From Deltaproteobacteria bacterium (GTDB taxonomy: Bacteria; Myxococcota; JADLHZ01), in assembly GCA_020848545.1 (NCBI GenBank), contig JADLHZ010000007.1:124001-188000 (forward strand): 64,000 nucleotides of DNA, given 5' to 3'. The position numbers and the translations under genes were made by a program. Below, piece after piece: positions 15,216-23,763 of this stretch; position 1 is the stretch's first letter; each line of letters opens with the position of its first letter. The notes under the pieces are model-generated. The model searched no databases. It worked only from the letters and a program-made list of their open reading frames with translations, and was not told the origin of the DNA.

Positions 15216-18200
15216 ATGCCGATCACCTTCCCGCCCGAGCTGCCGATCTCCGCGCGCGTGGCCGACATCACCGCCGCGCTCGCAGAGCACCAAGTCGTGA
15301 TCGTCGCCGGCGCGACCGGCAGCGGCAAGACGACGCAGCTCCCGAAGGTCGCGCTCGCGGCCGGCCGCGGCGAGCAGCTGCGCATCGGCATCACCCAGCC
15401 CCGGCGTATCGCCGCGACGAGCGTGGCCGCGCGCGTGGCGAGCGAGCTCGGGGTCCCGCTCGGCGCCGAGGTCGGCTACCAGATCCGCTTCGAAGATCGT
15501 ACCGGCAAGAGCACGCGCATCAAGTTCATGACCGACGGCATCCTGCTCGCCGAGATCCAAGGCGATCGCCTGCTGCGCCGCTACGACACCTTGATCATCG
15601 ACGAAGCGCACGAACGCAGCCTGACGATCGACTTCCTGCTCGGCTGGCTGAAGCGCATCTTGCCTGAGCGAAGGGATCTGAAGGTGATCGTCAGCTCGGC
15701 GACGATCGAGACCGCGCGCTTCTCCGAGTTCTTCTCGGGCGCGCCGGTGCTGCAGGTGGAGGGCCGCACCTATCCCGTCGACGTGCTCTACGAGCCGCCA
15801 GAGGACGACGACGACCTCGCCACCGCCGTCGCGAGCTCCGTACAGAACGTCGTCGACTTGGATCCGCACGGCGACGTCCTCGTCTTCTTGCCGGGCGAGC
15901 GCGAGATCAAGGAGGCCGAGAACGAGCTGCGCGCGAAGAACCTGCGCCACACCGTCATTCAACCGCTCTACGCGCGCCTGTCCGCCGCCGAGCAGAACCG
16001 GGTCTTCGCGAGCATCCCCGAGCGGCGCGTCGTGCTCGCGACGAACGTGGCGGAGACCTCGCTCACGCTTCCCGGCATCGTCTATGTCATCGACACCGGC
16101 ATCGCGCGGCTCTCCCGCTACGATCCGCGCTCCGGCACGACGCGCCTGCAGATCGAAGCGGTGTCGCAGGCGAGCGCCGATCAACGGAAGGGCCGCTGCG
16201 GCCGCGTGCGCGACGGCATCTGCGTACGCCTCTACGACGAAGCGAGCTTCGCCGCGCGTCCGGCGTTCACGGATCCCGAGATCAAACGCAGCGGCCTCGC
16301 CGGCGTCATCTTGCGAATGAAGGCGCAGGCGCTCGGCGACGTCGAGGACTTTCCGTTCTTGGATCCGCCGCACCCGCGCGCGATCGCCGAGGGCTACCGC
16401 GTGCTCGAAGAGCTGGGCGCGCTGGCCGATGGAAAGACGTTGACGCCGCTCGGCGAGCAGCTCGCGCGCTTCCCCGTGGATCCGCGCATCAGCCGCATGA
16501 TCCTCGCCGCGAGCGAGCTCGGCTGCCTCGAAGAAATCTTGGTGATCACCGCCGCCCTGAGCACGCAGGATCCAAGGGAGCGCCCGCGCGAGCTGCAGCA
16601 GAAGGCCGATGATCTCCACCGCCGCTTTCGCGACGAGAGCTCGGACTTCATCGGCCTGTTGAAGCTCTGGCAGTTCCTCAAGGACGCCGAGAAGAAGGGC
16701 AGCTCGAACCTGCGCCGCACGTGCCGCGAGAGCTTCCTCTCATTCATGCGCGTGCGCGAGTGGAACGAGGTGCACCGCCAGCTCGTCGAGATCGTGCGCG
16801 ACATGCGGCTCTCGGTCACGAGCACGAGCAGCGCCGACGTGGTGCACAAGGCGTTGCTGACCGGCCTTCTGTCCAAGGTGGGCGAGTGGCAACCGGACAA
16901 GCGGATCTACTTCGGCGCCAAGCAGACGAAATTCATGATCCATCCGTCGTCCGCGCTCAGTAAGAAGCCACCGCAGTGGGTGATGGCGTTCGAGCTCATC
17001 GAGACGACGCAACTATTCGCGCGCATGGCCGCAAAGATCGATCCCGACTGGCTGTACCAAGCGGCGCCGCACCTCGTGAAGAGAAGTTACTCGGCGCCGC
17101 ACTGGTCCGAAAAATCGGCGCGCGCGTCAGTGAAGGAGAACGCCACCTTCTTCGGCCTCACCGTCGCGCGCGATCGCAGCGTCGACTACGCGACGGTCTG
17201 GCCGAAAGAAGCGCGGCGCATGTTCATCGAGCACGCGCTCGTCCGCGGCGAATACAAGACGAAGGGCGCGTTTCACGAGAAGAACCGCGCGCTCTTCGCC
17301 GAGCTCTCGCGCCTGCGCGACAAGGCACGCAAGAGCGACATGCTCGCCGACGAGGGTGCGCTCTACGCGTTCTTCGATGCGCGCGTGCCGATGAGCGTGG
17401 TCAACGGCAAGACCTTCGAAGCGTGGCGTGAAGAAGCCGAGGCCGTGCGACCCGGCGTGCTCCTCTTGACGCTCGACGACTTGCTCGTCGGCGAGCCGGA
17501 TCTCGTGGCGACGGACTACCCGGACACGATCGTGCTTCACGGCACGCCGATCGCGGTGAGCTATCGCTTCGATCCTGGCGCCGACGACGACGGCATCACC
17601 TTGACGCTGCCGCTCGTCCTGCTGCCGGCGCTCGATCCCGGCGAGCTCGACTGGACGATCCCCGGTTGGCATCGCCAGAAGATCCACGCGCTGCTCGACG
17701 AGCTACCCAAAGCGATCAGGAAGACGCTGCCGCCCTTGGAAGCGCTCGCGCTGAGCATCGCCGCGAGGCTCACGCCGTTCGCGGGTCCGATGATCCCACA
17801 GCTCGCCGACGCGGTGCTCGACGAGACCGGCGTGCGCGTGGCCGTCGGCGCGTTCTCGCCGAAGGACATCGTTCCGTACTGGCGCACGACCGTGCGCATC
17901 GTCGACGAGCACGGGAAAACTCTGGCGCAAGGCCGCGACGCAGACGAGCTGCTCGAACGCTACGGCGCCAAAGCGCGCCTCGTGCTGCAAGCGAGCGCGC
18001 CGCCGTCGCAGTGGGAGAAGAAGGGGCTCACTACCTGGGACTTCGGTGAGCTCGAGGCCGCGATCGTGCGCCGGGTGGGCAAGGTGGACGTCAAGAGCTA
18101 TCCCGCGCTCGCCGACAACGGCCAAAGCGTCGACCTCGTGCTGCTCGAAACGCCCGCCGCCGCCGAGGCAGCCACGCGCGCCGGCGTCCGTCGCTTGTTG

Positions 18201-18854
18201 ATGATCGCGCTGAAGCAAACGCTGCAGGCCGTGACACGGCGCTTGCCGAACGCGCTGGCGCCCGTGCTCGGCGCCCACAAGGCCTTCGGCTCCCGGCTCA
18301 CGGCGCGGATCGTCGACGAAGCGTGCGGGCTCGGAGATCCCCTGCCCCGCTCGCGCGCCGCGTTCGACTTGCTGGTGGCGGCGGGCTCGTCGCGCCTGGA
18401 CGCGACCGCGACGCGCTGGCTCGAAGCGCTTGCGCCCGTGAGCAGCGCGCTGACGAAAACGTTACAAGGGCTGCGCGCCGCAGAGAAGCACCCGAGCGGC
18501 CAAGCAGCGATCACAGACATGCGCGCGCAGATCGCCACGCTCCTGCCCGACGATCTCATCACCACGATCTCGCTCGAGCGCCTCGCGTGCTACCCGCGCT
18601 ATCTGAAGGCGATCGACGCGCGCCTCGCCCGCGCCGTCAACGATCCGAAGAAAGACCAAGAGAAGCACGCGCCCTTCGCCGAGCTGTGGGCCGCGTTCGC
18701 GAAGAAGCGCGATGCGGCGCACGATCGCGAGGCGGCGACGGCGCTCTTCTGGTCGTTCGAGGAGCTGCGCGTGGCGATCTTCGCGCCGGAGCTGAAGCCG
18801 GCCGAGCCGGTGTCGCTTGCGAAGCTCGCCGCCGCCGTCGCAGCGCTGCGCTGA
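15216..18854 (+). CDS. hrpA: ATP-dependent RNA helicase HrpA
   Basis: A 1212-residue DEAH-box helicase of the HrpA family. It has Walker A GATGSGKTT (32-40), the DEAH box in LIIDEAHERS (129-132), SSATIE, TNVAETSLTLPGIVYVIDTG (motif V) and QRKGRCGRVRDGICVRLY (motif VI). These are followed by the HA2 and OB-fold regions and a long C-terminal DUF3418-type region, which together set HrpA apart from the shorter HrpB. HrpA remodels mRNA and rescues stalled, colliding ribosomes in E. coli. The gene begins 37 bp after the HEAT lipoprotein gene and is followed at 36 bp by a small exported protein gene. Confidence 0.92.
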   Translation: MPITFPPELPISARVADITAALAEHQVVIVAGATGSGKTTQLPKVALAAGRGEQLRIGITQPRRIAATSVAARVASELGVPLGAEVGYQIRFEDRTGKSTRIKFMTDGILLAEIQGDRLLRRYDTLIIDEAHERSLTIDFLLGWLKRILPERRDLKVIVSSATIETARFSEFFSGAPVLQVEGRTYPVDVLYEPPEDDDDLATAVASSVQNVVDLDPHGDVLVFLPGEREIKEAENELRAKNLRHTVIQPLYARLSAAEQNRVFASIPERRVVLATNVAETSLTLPGIVYVIDTGIARLSRYDPRSGTTRLQIEAVSQASADQRKGRCGRVRDGICVRLYDEASFAARPAFTDPEIKRSGLAGVILRMKAQALGDVEDFPFLDPPHPRAIAEGYRVLEELGALADGKTLTPLGEQLARFPVDPRISRMILAASELGCLEEILVITAALSTQDPRERPRELQQKADDLHRRFRDESSDFIGLLKLWQFLKDAEKKGSSNLRRTCRESFLSFMRVREWNEVHRQLVEIVRDMRLSVTSTSSADVVHKALLTGLLSKVGEWQPDKRIYFGAKQTKFMIHPSSALSKKPPQWVMAFELIETTQLFARMAAKIDPDWLYQAAPHLVKRSYSAPHWSEKSARASVKENATFFGLTVARDRSVDYATVWPKEARRMFIEHALVRGEYKTKGAFHEKNRALFAELSRLRDKARKSDMLADEGALYAFFDARVPMSVVNGKTFEAWREEAEAVRPGVLLLTLDDLLVGEPDLVATDYPDTIVLHGTPIAVSYRFDPGADDDGITLTLPLVLLPALDPGELDWTIPGWHRQKIHALLDELPKAIRKTLPPLEALALSIAARLTPFAGPMIPQLADAVLDETGVRVAVGAFSPKDIVPYWRTTVRIVDEHGKTLAQGRDADELLERYGAKARLVLQASAPPSQWEKKGLTTWDFGELEAAIVRRVGKVDVKSYPALADNGQSVDLVLLETPAAAEAATRAGVRRLLMIALKQTLQAVTRRLPNALAPVLGAHKAFGSRLTARIVDEACGLGDPLPRSRAAFDLLVAAGSSRLDATATRWLEALAPVSSALTKTLQGLRAAEKHPSGQAAITDMRAQIATLLPDDLITTISLERLACYPRYLKAIDARLARAVNDPKKDQEKHAPFAELWAAFAKKRDAAHDREAATALFWSFEELRVAIFAPELKPAEPVSLAKLAAAVAALR

Positions 18855-18890
18855 TTGACCGCAGAGTGCTTCGATGCGCACGAGGCAGGC

Positions 18891-19346
18891 ATGCTCCTTC
18901 TGCTGATCGCGCTCGCGGCGTCGCCTGCTTCGACGGCGTGCACGAAGATCCCGAAGGGTCCCATCATCTGGCGCGAGCAACACAGCCCGCTCGTCTACGT
19001 CGAGAACGGGCCGCAGAAGGTGCCGACGACGATCATCGAGATCTATCAAAGCGGCTACTTCACGATCGTCCAGAGCGGTGAAGCGGGATCGAACGAAGCG
19101 CTCGGGCGCTCCGGTTGTCTCGCGTCCGCGCAGCCGTTCGCGGCGCTCCTCAAAGCGGCGACCTTTGGCTACGCAGCAAATTCGGTCTGCGACGCGGTGC
19201 CGATGACGAAGCTCGTCTACGAAGCACCGCTGCGAAAGAAGAAGATCGCGACCGAGACGCCCTGTGGCAGCGAGCTCGACAAGAGCACGCAAGCGCTCGT
19301 CGATGCCGTCCGGAACGCGCTCGCAGCGGCGGAGCGCAGCCGCTAG
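18891..19346 (+). CDS. small exported protein of unknown function
   Basis: A 151-residue protein. The ATG at 18891 opens a signal peptide (MLLLLIALAASPASTACT); the upstream in-frame start at 18855 would add an unlikely 12-residue leader. The mature chain is short and contains three or four further cysteines (SGCLASAQ, SVCDAV, TPCGSE), suggesting disulfides and a periplasmic or secreted location. The strand-rich core reads LVYVENGPQKVPTTIIEIYQSGYFTIVQS. Unrecognised. Its TAG stop and the CTA of the convergent PilZ gene share the four bases CTAG (19343-19346). Confidence 0.7.
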   Translation: MLLLLIALAASPASTACTKIPKGPIIWREQHSPLVYVENGPQKVPTTIIEIYQSGYFTIVQSGEAGSNEALGRSGCLASAQPFAALLKAATFGYAANSVCDAVPMTKLVYEAPLRKKKIATETPCGSELDKSTQALVDAVRNALAAAERSR

Positions 19347-19822
19347 ACGATCTCGGCCAGCGCGCGCAGGTGATCCAAGTACAGCGGATAGTACGCGCGC
19401 GCGAAGTAGTCGTGCCGCCGGTGTGCGTCGCGCTCGGTGAGGACGAGCCCCGCGCTGTGCCGGCCGGCGCGCACGCGACATGCGAGCTCCACCTGCTGCC
19501 AGGTGCGATCGATCGCCGACCAGATCGCCGTGACCTCGACCGGGCTGCCGTCCTCGAGCGCGATGTGATCGCCGCCGAGCGAAAGCCCGCCCCAGCTGAC
19601 GTCTGTGATCTCGAGGATCGCGGCGGAACCATCGGCGCCGCCGATGCGCGCCATGACGCGACCGCCGCCGCGCAGGCGCGCCGACTTGCGCTGCTCGCCG
19701 GCGCCGTTGTGCGGAAACACGATCGCGGCGAGCTCTTGCCAACGTTTCAAGGATGGCGCGTCCAAGGGGCGAAGGGCTTCCAACGCATACAGCTCGCGCG
19801 CAGCGGTCTTGACGTGTTCCAT
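19343..19822 (-). CDS. PilZ domain protein
   Basis: A 159-residue protein starting at ATG 19820-19822, preceded by a strong AGGGAGGGAG ribosome binding site. The N-terminal 50 residues form a helical lead (EHVKTAARELYALEALRP). The PilZ domain follows, with the RxxxR part in EQRKSARLR and the DVSWGGLSLGG turn (D-x-S-x-x-G-x-x-x-G). The C-terminus HRRHDYFARAYYPLYLDHLRALAEIV is an amphipathic helix. It should bind cyclic-di-GMP, but its output partner is unknown. It does not resemble the PilZ protein at 10523-10924 beyond the motif. Confidence 0.82.
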   Translation of the reverse strand: MEHVKTAARELYALEALRPLDAPSLKRWQELAAIVFPHNGAGEQRKSARLRGGGRVMARIGGADGSAAILEITDVSWGGLSLGGDHIALEDGSPVEVTAIWSAIDRTWQQVELACRVRAGRHSAGLVLTERDAHRRHDYFARAYYPLYLDHLRALAEIV

Positions 19823-19874
19823 GGTCGTGGCTCCCTCCCTTGAGATGCGCTGGGCGCGGCCGAGTGGCAACTTT

Positions 19875-20861
19875 TCAGCGGTTCAGCTTATCGACCAGCT
19901 CCGGCACCAGCGCTTGCACCTGCGAGAGCAGCGCGTCCTCGTTCTCGATGAGCCGGCTCGCCCGCGCCGCCACCGCCGCGCCTTTGCTGCGGATGACGCT
20001 GATGTTGATGTTCGTCGTCTTTCCCACCTTGCCGACGTCGCCATAGAGCACGAGGTCGGTGCCGAGCGCGCCGCCGATCTCGGCAAGGCAGCTCGTGTTG
20101 TCGCAGCCGAGCACCTGCTTCTTGCGATCGACGTCGAGCATCGCTTGCAGATCGTCTTGGCCGACGGTGGTCAAACCGCGCACGCCGTCGAGCTGGCTCA
20201 AGAGCAGGTTGGTCGCGAGCTGCACGGCGTCGGCGCTGACGCCCGCGCGCGCTTTCAACGGCAGCACGAGGATCTTGGCCCGCACACGGATCTCGAGGAC
20301 GCTGCCGCTCGTGAGCGCGGCGGCTTGCTTCGGTGGGGTTTCCTGCGGCGCCTTCCCCTGCGCGAGCGCGACGAGCTCGCTCTTCGTCGCGAGCTGCGCC
20401 TCGCGCATCAAGATCTGCAGCGTATGTTTCGGCACTTCCTCGTTGGAGCCAAACCCGGGAAGGTCCTCCCAGTGCCGGCTCAAGCGCGTGAGCGGGTCGC
20501 CGTCCTGCGACGTCATCGCCACGTCGAGGTCGACGTCGAGCGCGTCGAAGCCGCAGCCGCCTTTGAAGAAGTAGTTGAGCGCCACCCTCACCGCCGCCTT
20601 CTTCTCGGCGGCTTCCTTCCAGCCGACCGCCGTGAGCTCCTGGGTCAAGGTCGCGACGGCGATACGTCCGAAGAATCCGTTGGGGCTTCCGTCGATCGAG
20701 CCCATGCACGAACCGTTGTCGTACCGCCCGCTCACCGGCGCGATCGCAAAAGTGAGGCCGGCGATGTCCGGGCTCGGCGCGACGGCCGGCGGCGGCACGA
20801 GCGCGGGAACTTCACTGCACGCCGCCAGCAAGAACGGGAGAATGAGCGCGCGAGAAATCAT
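19875..20861 (-). CDS. lipoprotein with TolB/CsgG-like domain
   Basis: A 328-residue predicted lipoprotein. The signal sequence MISRALILPFLLAAC places the lipidated cysteine at 15. The C-terminal part reads LSQLDGVRGLTTVGQDDLQAMLDVDRKKQ, then LGCDNTSCLAEIGGALGTDLVLYGDVGKVG. This CxxxSCLAEIGGALGxDxVLxGxVG phrase is very common in delta-proteobacterial periplasmic proteins, whose fold resembles TolB N-terminal/CsgG/LpoB domains. The N-terminal half has three cysteines and a separate beta-rich domain. Such proteins are thought to support outer-membrane or envelope assemblies. The gene is followed 22 bp upstream on the same strand by 20883-21440. Confidence 0.72.
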   Translation of the reverse strand: MISRALILPFLLAACSEVPALVPPPAVAPSPDIAGLTFAIAPVSGRYDNGSCMGSIDGSPNGFFGRIAVATLTQELTAVGWKEAAEKKAAVRVALNYFFKGGCGFDALDVDLDVAMTSQDGDPLTRLSRHWEDLPGFGSNEEVPKHTLQILMREAQLATKSELVALAQGKAPQETPPKQAAALTSGSVLEIRVRAKILVLPLKARAGVSADAVQLATNLLLSQLDGVRGLTTVGQDDLQAMLDVDRKKQVLGCDNTSCLAEIGGALGTDLVLYGDVGKVGKTTNINISVIRSKGAAVAARASRLIENEDALLSQVQALVPELVDKLNR

Positions 20862-20882
20862 GAAGGGTAGTTATCGCCCGTC

Positions 20883-21440
20883 TCAGCGTTCGTCGACCTT
20901 CTTCGCGATTGGCGCCCGGCAGTTACCTTGGAACGAGCTCCACTCGGCGGCTTTCCAAATGCCCTTGTCGTTCTTCTTCAACTGCAGCGGCTTCGAGCTC
21001 TCGGCGCCAGTCGTGTGCACATAAACGCGCACGTCGTCTTCCTTCGCCGGCATGACGCGCGCGATCGACACCGTCCACGGCATCGCCGGGCGCGTGTAGC
21101 CGTTCTCCGGCGAGGTCCCTTGGATCATCGAGTACGCGATGTACGGTTTCGCCTTGTTGCGATCCTTGAAGTCCTTCATCGCCGTCGGTTCCTTCCCCGA
21201 CAGCTTACTCATGTCGACGACCAAGCCGAGCAGCTCGGCGCCCTGCGGATGACCGTCGGAGTACATGTTGAGCGCGAGCGCAAACATCGCCGCGCCTCCT
21301 TGCGGCGTCGTCGCCAGCTTGTTGCGCAGCGCGATGAACTCTTCTTCGGTCGCCGGTAAGGACTCGAGGGTCACCGTCTCCGCGAACGCGGGCGTCGAGC
21401 AAAGCACGATTGAAGTCAGCAGCAGAGTTTTTTGAAACAT
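20883..21440 (-). CDS. exported protein of unknown function (DUF6935-like)
   Basis: A 185-residue protein with a clear signal peptide (MFQKTLLLTSIVLCSTPAFAET). The mature chain starts with an acidic helix (LPATEEEFIALRNKLATTPQGGAAMFALALNMYS). It then has the block PYIAYSMIQGTSPENGYTRP and a C-terminal beta part (VRVYVHTTGAESSKPLQLKKNDKGIWK, WSSFQGNCRAPIAK). The phrase order helix, then TPQGGAAMFALAL, then GTSPENGY is one I associate with small exported DUF proteins in Myxococcota (similar to DUF6935), but I cannot confirm this. The function is unknown. It is cotranscribed with 19875-20861. Confidence 0.65.
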   Translation of the reverse strand: MFQKTLLLTSIVLCSTPAFAETVTLESLPATEEEFIALRNKLATTPQGGAAMFALALNMYSDGHPQGAELLGLVVDMSKLSGKEPTAMKDFKDRNKAKPYIAYSMIQGTSPENGYTRPAMPWTVSIARVMPAKEDDVRVYVHTTGAESSKPLQLKKNDKGIWKAAEWSSFQGNCRAPIAKKVDER

Positions 21441-21485
21441 GGGTGCTCCCCTTCTATAGTCCCAGCCTACCTGGAGGCCAAACGA

Positions 21486-22817
21486 ATGCGATTCTTGCTC
21501 TTAGTCGGAGCTCTCTGTTTCGTGGCGAGCACCGCCACCGCCAAGGAAATCTACGTCTCGGGCGACACCGGGTCCGACGACAACCCTGGGACGAAAGACA
21601 AGCCGAAGAAGCTCTTGTGGAAGACGCTCGGCGAGTACGCGGCGGGCGACGTCATTCGCGTCGCCGAAGGCTTTCAACACGGCCAGCAGAAAGCCGGCGT
21701 GATGCCGAACCTGACGGCGTCGGTCGTGCTCGAGGGCGGCTGGAAGAAAGACTTCAGCGAGCGCGATCCGTTCAAGTACCTGACGATCATCACCGCCGGC
21801 TTCGACCGCGGCGGCGCGACCAGCGAGGTGTTCCGCATCGAGGACAGAAACTCCGATGTCACGATCGACGGCTTCATGATCGATCGCGGCGGCGGCACAG
21901 TCTACTTCAGCGACGGCGAGATGGGCGCGAACAAGCGCATCGAAGGCCACTCGGACTGCACGCCCTTCGGCTACCGGAACGAGAACAAGAAGATGAGCGG
22001 CTCGGATCCGTCGATCGAGCTCATCGGCCGCAACATGACGGTGCGCAACAACATCATCATCAACTCGCCGTGGTGGGGCATCTACGTGAAGGGCGGCGGC
22101 GACGGCACGATCACCATCGAGAACAACATGGTGCTCGGCTTCCAAGGCCGCGGTATCGAGGCGATCGTCGGCGGCGGCTGGGGCAAGCCGAAGTGGGTCA
22201 TTCGCAACAACACCATCGCGTTCGGCTGGGAGATGGAAGGCCGCGGCCTGTCGATCGATCCGAAGGACGACAACGGCAAGTACCTCATCGAGAAGAACGT
22301 CATCGCGTTCACGCACCAGACGGGCGTGATGGCGAAGTTCCAAACGCAGGGCGACATCGTCACGTTGACGAACAACCTCTTCTTCATGAACCGGCTCGGC
22401 GACTGGGGCCACGGCGGCAGCGGCTGCTGCAACGCAGGCGATCTCGACGATGAAGTGAAGTTCAAGGTGTCGAAGAACGTGCACGAGCTGCCGAAGTTCA
22501 TCGCCAAGATCAACAAGCAGTACTTCGATCGCTACTCGATGACCCAGGAGATCGTGAACGGGGCGAAGACGAAGGACGAAGAGCTGCTCGCCGCGCGCAA
22601 GTCCGTGGGCCTCGGCGACTACGCTCCTATCGGCTTCGATAAGACGTACACGAAGCACGCCGAGCTGCCGAACGGCCGGACGACCTACGACAACAGCCGC
22701 TTCCCGACGCCGATGAAGGTGAACACCGGCCTCGACGCGGCGGGTTGGGTCGCCAACGTGCTGCCGCTCATCGGCCAAGACGGCGAGCGCGGAATTCAGG
22801 CGAAGTTCGTGAAGTAG
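21486..22817 (+). CDS. exported right-handed parallel beta-helix protein
   Basis: A 443-residue exported protein. The ATG at 21486 follows a GGAGG ribosome binding site (21472-21476) and opens a signal peptide (MRFLLLVGALCFVASTATAK). The mature N-terminus EIYVSGDTGSDDNPGTKDKPKK is the usual opening of pectate-lyase-like and DUF1565 beta-helices. It is followed by repeating coil phrases DVTIDGFMID, NMTVRNNIIINS, TITIENNMVLGF, WVIRNNTIAFGW, YLIEKNVIAF and IVTLTNNLFF. Polysaccharide binding or cleavage at the cell surface is likely, but there is no clear catalytic Lys/Arg/Asp set, so it may be structural. An upstream ATG at 21432 would spoil the signal peptide. Confidence 0.82.
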   Translation: MRFLLLVGALCFVASTATAKEIYVSGDTGSDDNPGTKDKPKKLLWKTLGEYAAGDVIRVAEGFQHGQQKAGVMPNLTASVVLEGGWKKDFSERDPFKYLTIITAGFDRGGATSEVFRIEDRNSDVTIDGFMIDRGGGTVYFSDGEMGANKRIEGHSDCTPFGYRNENKKMSGSDPSIELIGRNMTVRNNIIINSPWWGIYVKGGGDGTITIENNMVLGFQGRGIEAIVGGGWGKPKWVIRNNTIAFGWEMEGRGLSIDPKDDNGKYLIEKNVIAFTHQTGVMAKFQTQGDIVTLTNNLFFMNRLGDWGHGGSGCCNAGDLDDEVKFKVSKNVHELPKFIAKINKQYFDRYSMTQEIVNGAKTKDEELLAARKSVGLGDYAPIGFDKTYTKHAELPNGRTTYDNSRFPTPMKVNTGLDAAGWVANVLPLIGQDGERGIQAKFVK

Positions 22818-22850
22818 GCGGGCGCGTCCTAGTCCCTCCGCCGTGAACAC

Positions 22851-23230
22851 GTCCTTGCCGGCGCGCCGCGCTCTCGGCACCGGGCGGCGCATGCCACTCG
22901 GCCGCATTCGCCGTGGTGCGGCACTTCGCACAAACCATCCAACTTGGTGCGCTTCCTGCCCCGCCTAGCTGCTCGTCACGACTTCTGTCGGCCTCACGCT
23001 CGCGGAAGTACCGGCGTTACTGCGATCAGACTTCGTCGACCGGCTTAGTGCGTGCCTCGTTCGACCTTGGTCAGATGCTCGCTGGCCTATGATGCTTCTT
23101 CGTGCGTGGAGCTTTCCCGCTCTTCCTCGTCTCCGTGCGGGCTCCTTTTCACGGCGTCTGACTGCGGCCAAGCGGCACGCCCGCCCCGGCCGACGCGCGG
23201 GTTTCGTGGCGTGCGGGATGGATGTGCGCG
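22851..23230 (+). repeat. left 380-bp inverted repeat flanking a toxin-antitoxin pair
   Basis: The 380 bp at 22851-23230 recur as the reverse complement at 24301-24680 with about 85-88% identity by hand alignment. Both copies include GCATGCCACTCGGCCGCATT and GCTGGCCTATGATGCTTCTT. They lack a shared open frame: a frame open through the right copy is stopped in the left by TAG at 22966-22968. I therefore treat it as non-coding or decayed. The 22818-23418 gap holds only this repeat, a small minus-strand ORF and the toxin promoter. Confidence 0.85.
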
Positions 23231-23241
23231 AGCGACGTCGC

Positions 23242-23379
23242 TCACTGCGCTCTTGTGTCCTTGAATGCGATCGGAGTGCTCCCGAACTCGAGTTTCGGGA
23301 AGTACGAGAGATCGAGCTCGATGCGTTGTTTCGCGGTGCAGATCCGGACCCGATTCTCCGAAACGCTGCTCTTGCTCAT
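23242..23379 (-). CDS. possible 45-residue small protein
   Basis: A short minus-strand frame that begins with MSKSSVSENRVRICTAKQ and continues IELDLSYFPKLEFG to a TGA at 23242-23244. The composition is balanced and not arginine-rich like the shadow frames of this genome. It begins divergently from the toxin gene, and its ATG (23377-23379) touches the proposed toxin promoter. It may be a real small protein or the remnant of a gene broken at the inverted repeat edge, which ends 11 bp away. There is no recognised homolog or visible ribosome binding site. Confidence 0.35.
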   Translation of the reverse strand: MSKSSVSENRVRICTAKQRIELDLSYFPKLEFGSTPIAFKDTRAQ

Positions 23380-23416
23380 TGATCGAGCACTTGGAAACTG
23401 TTAGTTTAAAGCTAAC
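23379..23416 (+). promoter_or_regulatory. predicted promoter and operator of the toxin-antitoxin pair
   Basis: TTGATC (23379-23384), 16 bases, then TTAGTT (23401-23406) form a plausible promoter whose start would fall near the toxin ATG at 23419, giving a leaderless message, since no Shine-Dalgarno sequence is present. The -10 region lies within GTTAG-N7-CTAAC (23400-23416), a small inverted repeat similar in layout to the MqsA operator AACCT-N5-AGGTT. Autorepression by the antitoxin is inferred. Confidence 0.4.
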
Positions 23417-23418
23417 TC

Positions 23419-23763
23419 ATGTCAAAACCGCCCGATAATCCAGTGGATGCCAAGAAATGGGTGAAGGCGGCAGTTGAGGCAGGACGATACTTGTTCGCAC
23501 CGATTCATTTTCCCCAGCGCCTGCGTGAGCGCAAAGAGACGTTAGACAGCGTCAAGGCTGCCATCGCGCGAGCAGATCGTGTCGAGCCATACCCGTCAAT
23601 GCCAGTGTGCGGTGGCACGTGTTGGCGGGTCGAAGGAATGGGCACCAACGGCAAGCGGGTCGCGATCGGCGTCGAGCTGTTCTTGGACGATGAGAACAAA
23701 TGGACCGCGTTCGTGACCGTGATCGACCTGACTCGAAAGACAATCAAAGGGAGACGACGATGA
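23419..23763 (+). CDS. putative toxin of a type II toxin-antitoxin pair (DUF4258-like)
   Basis: A 114-residue protein, less GC-rich than its surroundings. The layout resembles DUF4258/RelE-fold proteins: a helix with FPQRLRERKETLDSVKAAIARADRV, then the strand CGGTCWRVEGMGTNGKRVAIGVELF and the closing strand KWTAFVTVIDLTRKTIKGRRR. DUF4258 genes are regularly next to a YgiT/MqsA-type antitoxin gene, as here, with the toxin first. The stop TGA overlaps the antitoxin ATG by four bases (ATGA), an arrangement typical of coupled toxin-antitoxin genes. RNase activity is inferred from the fold class, not from a catalytic motif I can point to. Confidence 0.65.
   Translation: MSKPPDNPVDAKKWVKAAVEAGRYLFAPIHFPQRLRERKETLDSVKAAIARADRVEPYPSMPVCGGTCWRVEGMGTNGKRVAIGVELFLDDENKWTAFVTVIDLTRKTIKGRRR

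Noticed and set aside
15216-18854. HrpB instead of HrpA
   Set aside because: Length (1212 residues) and the long DUF3418-type C-terminus fit HrpA, not the about 820-residue HrpB.
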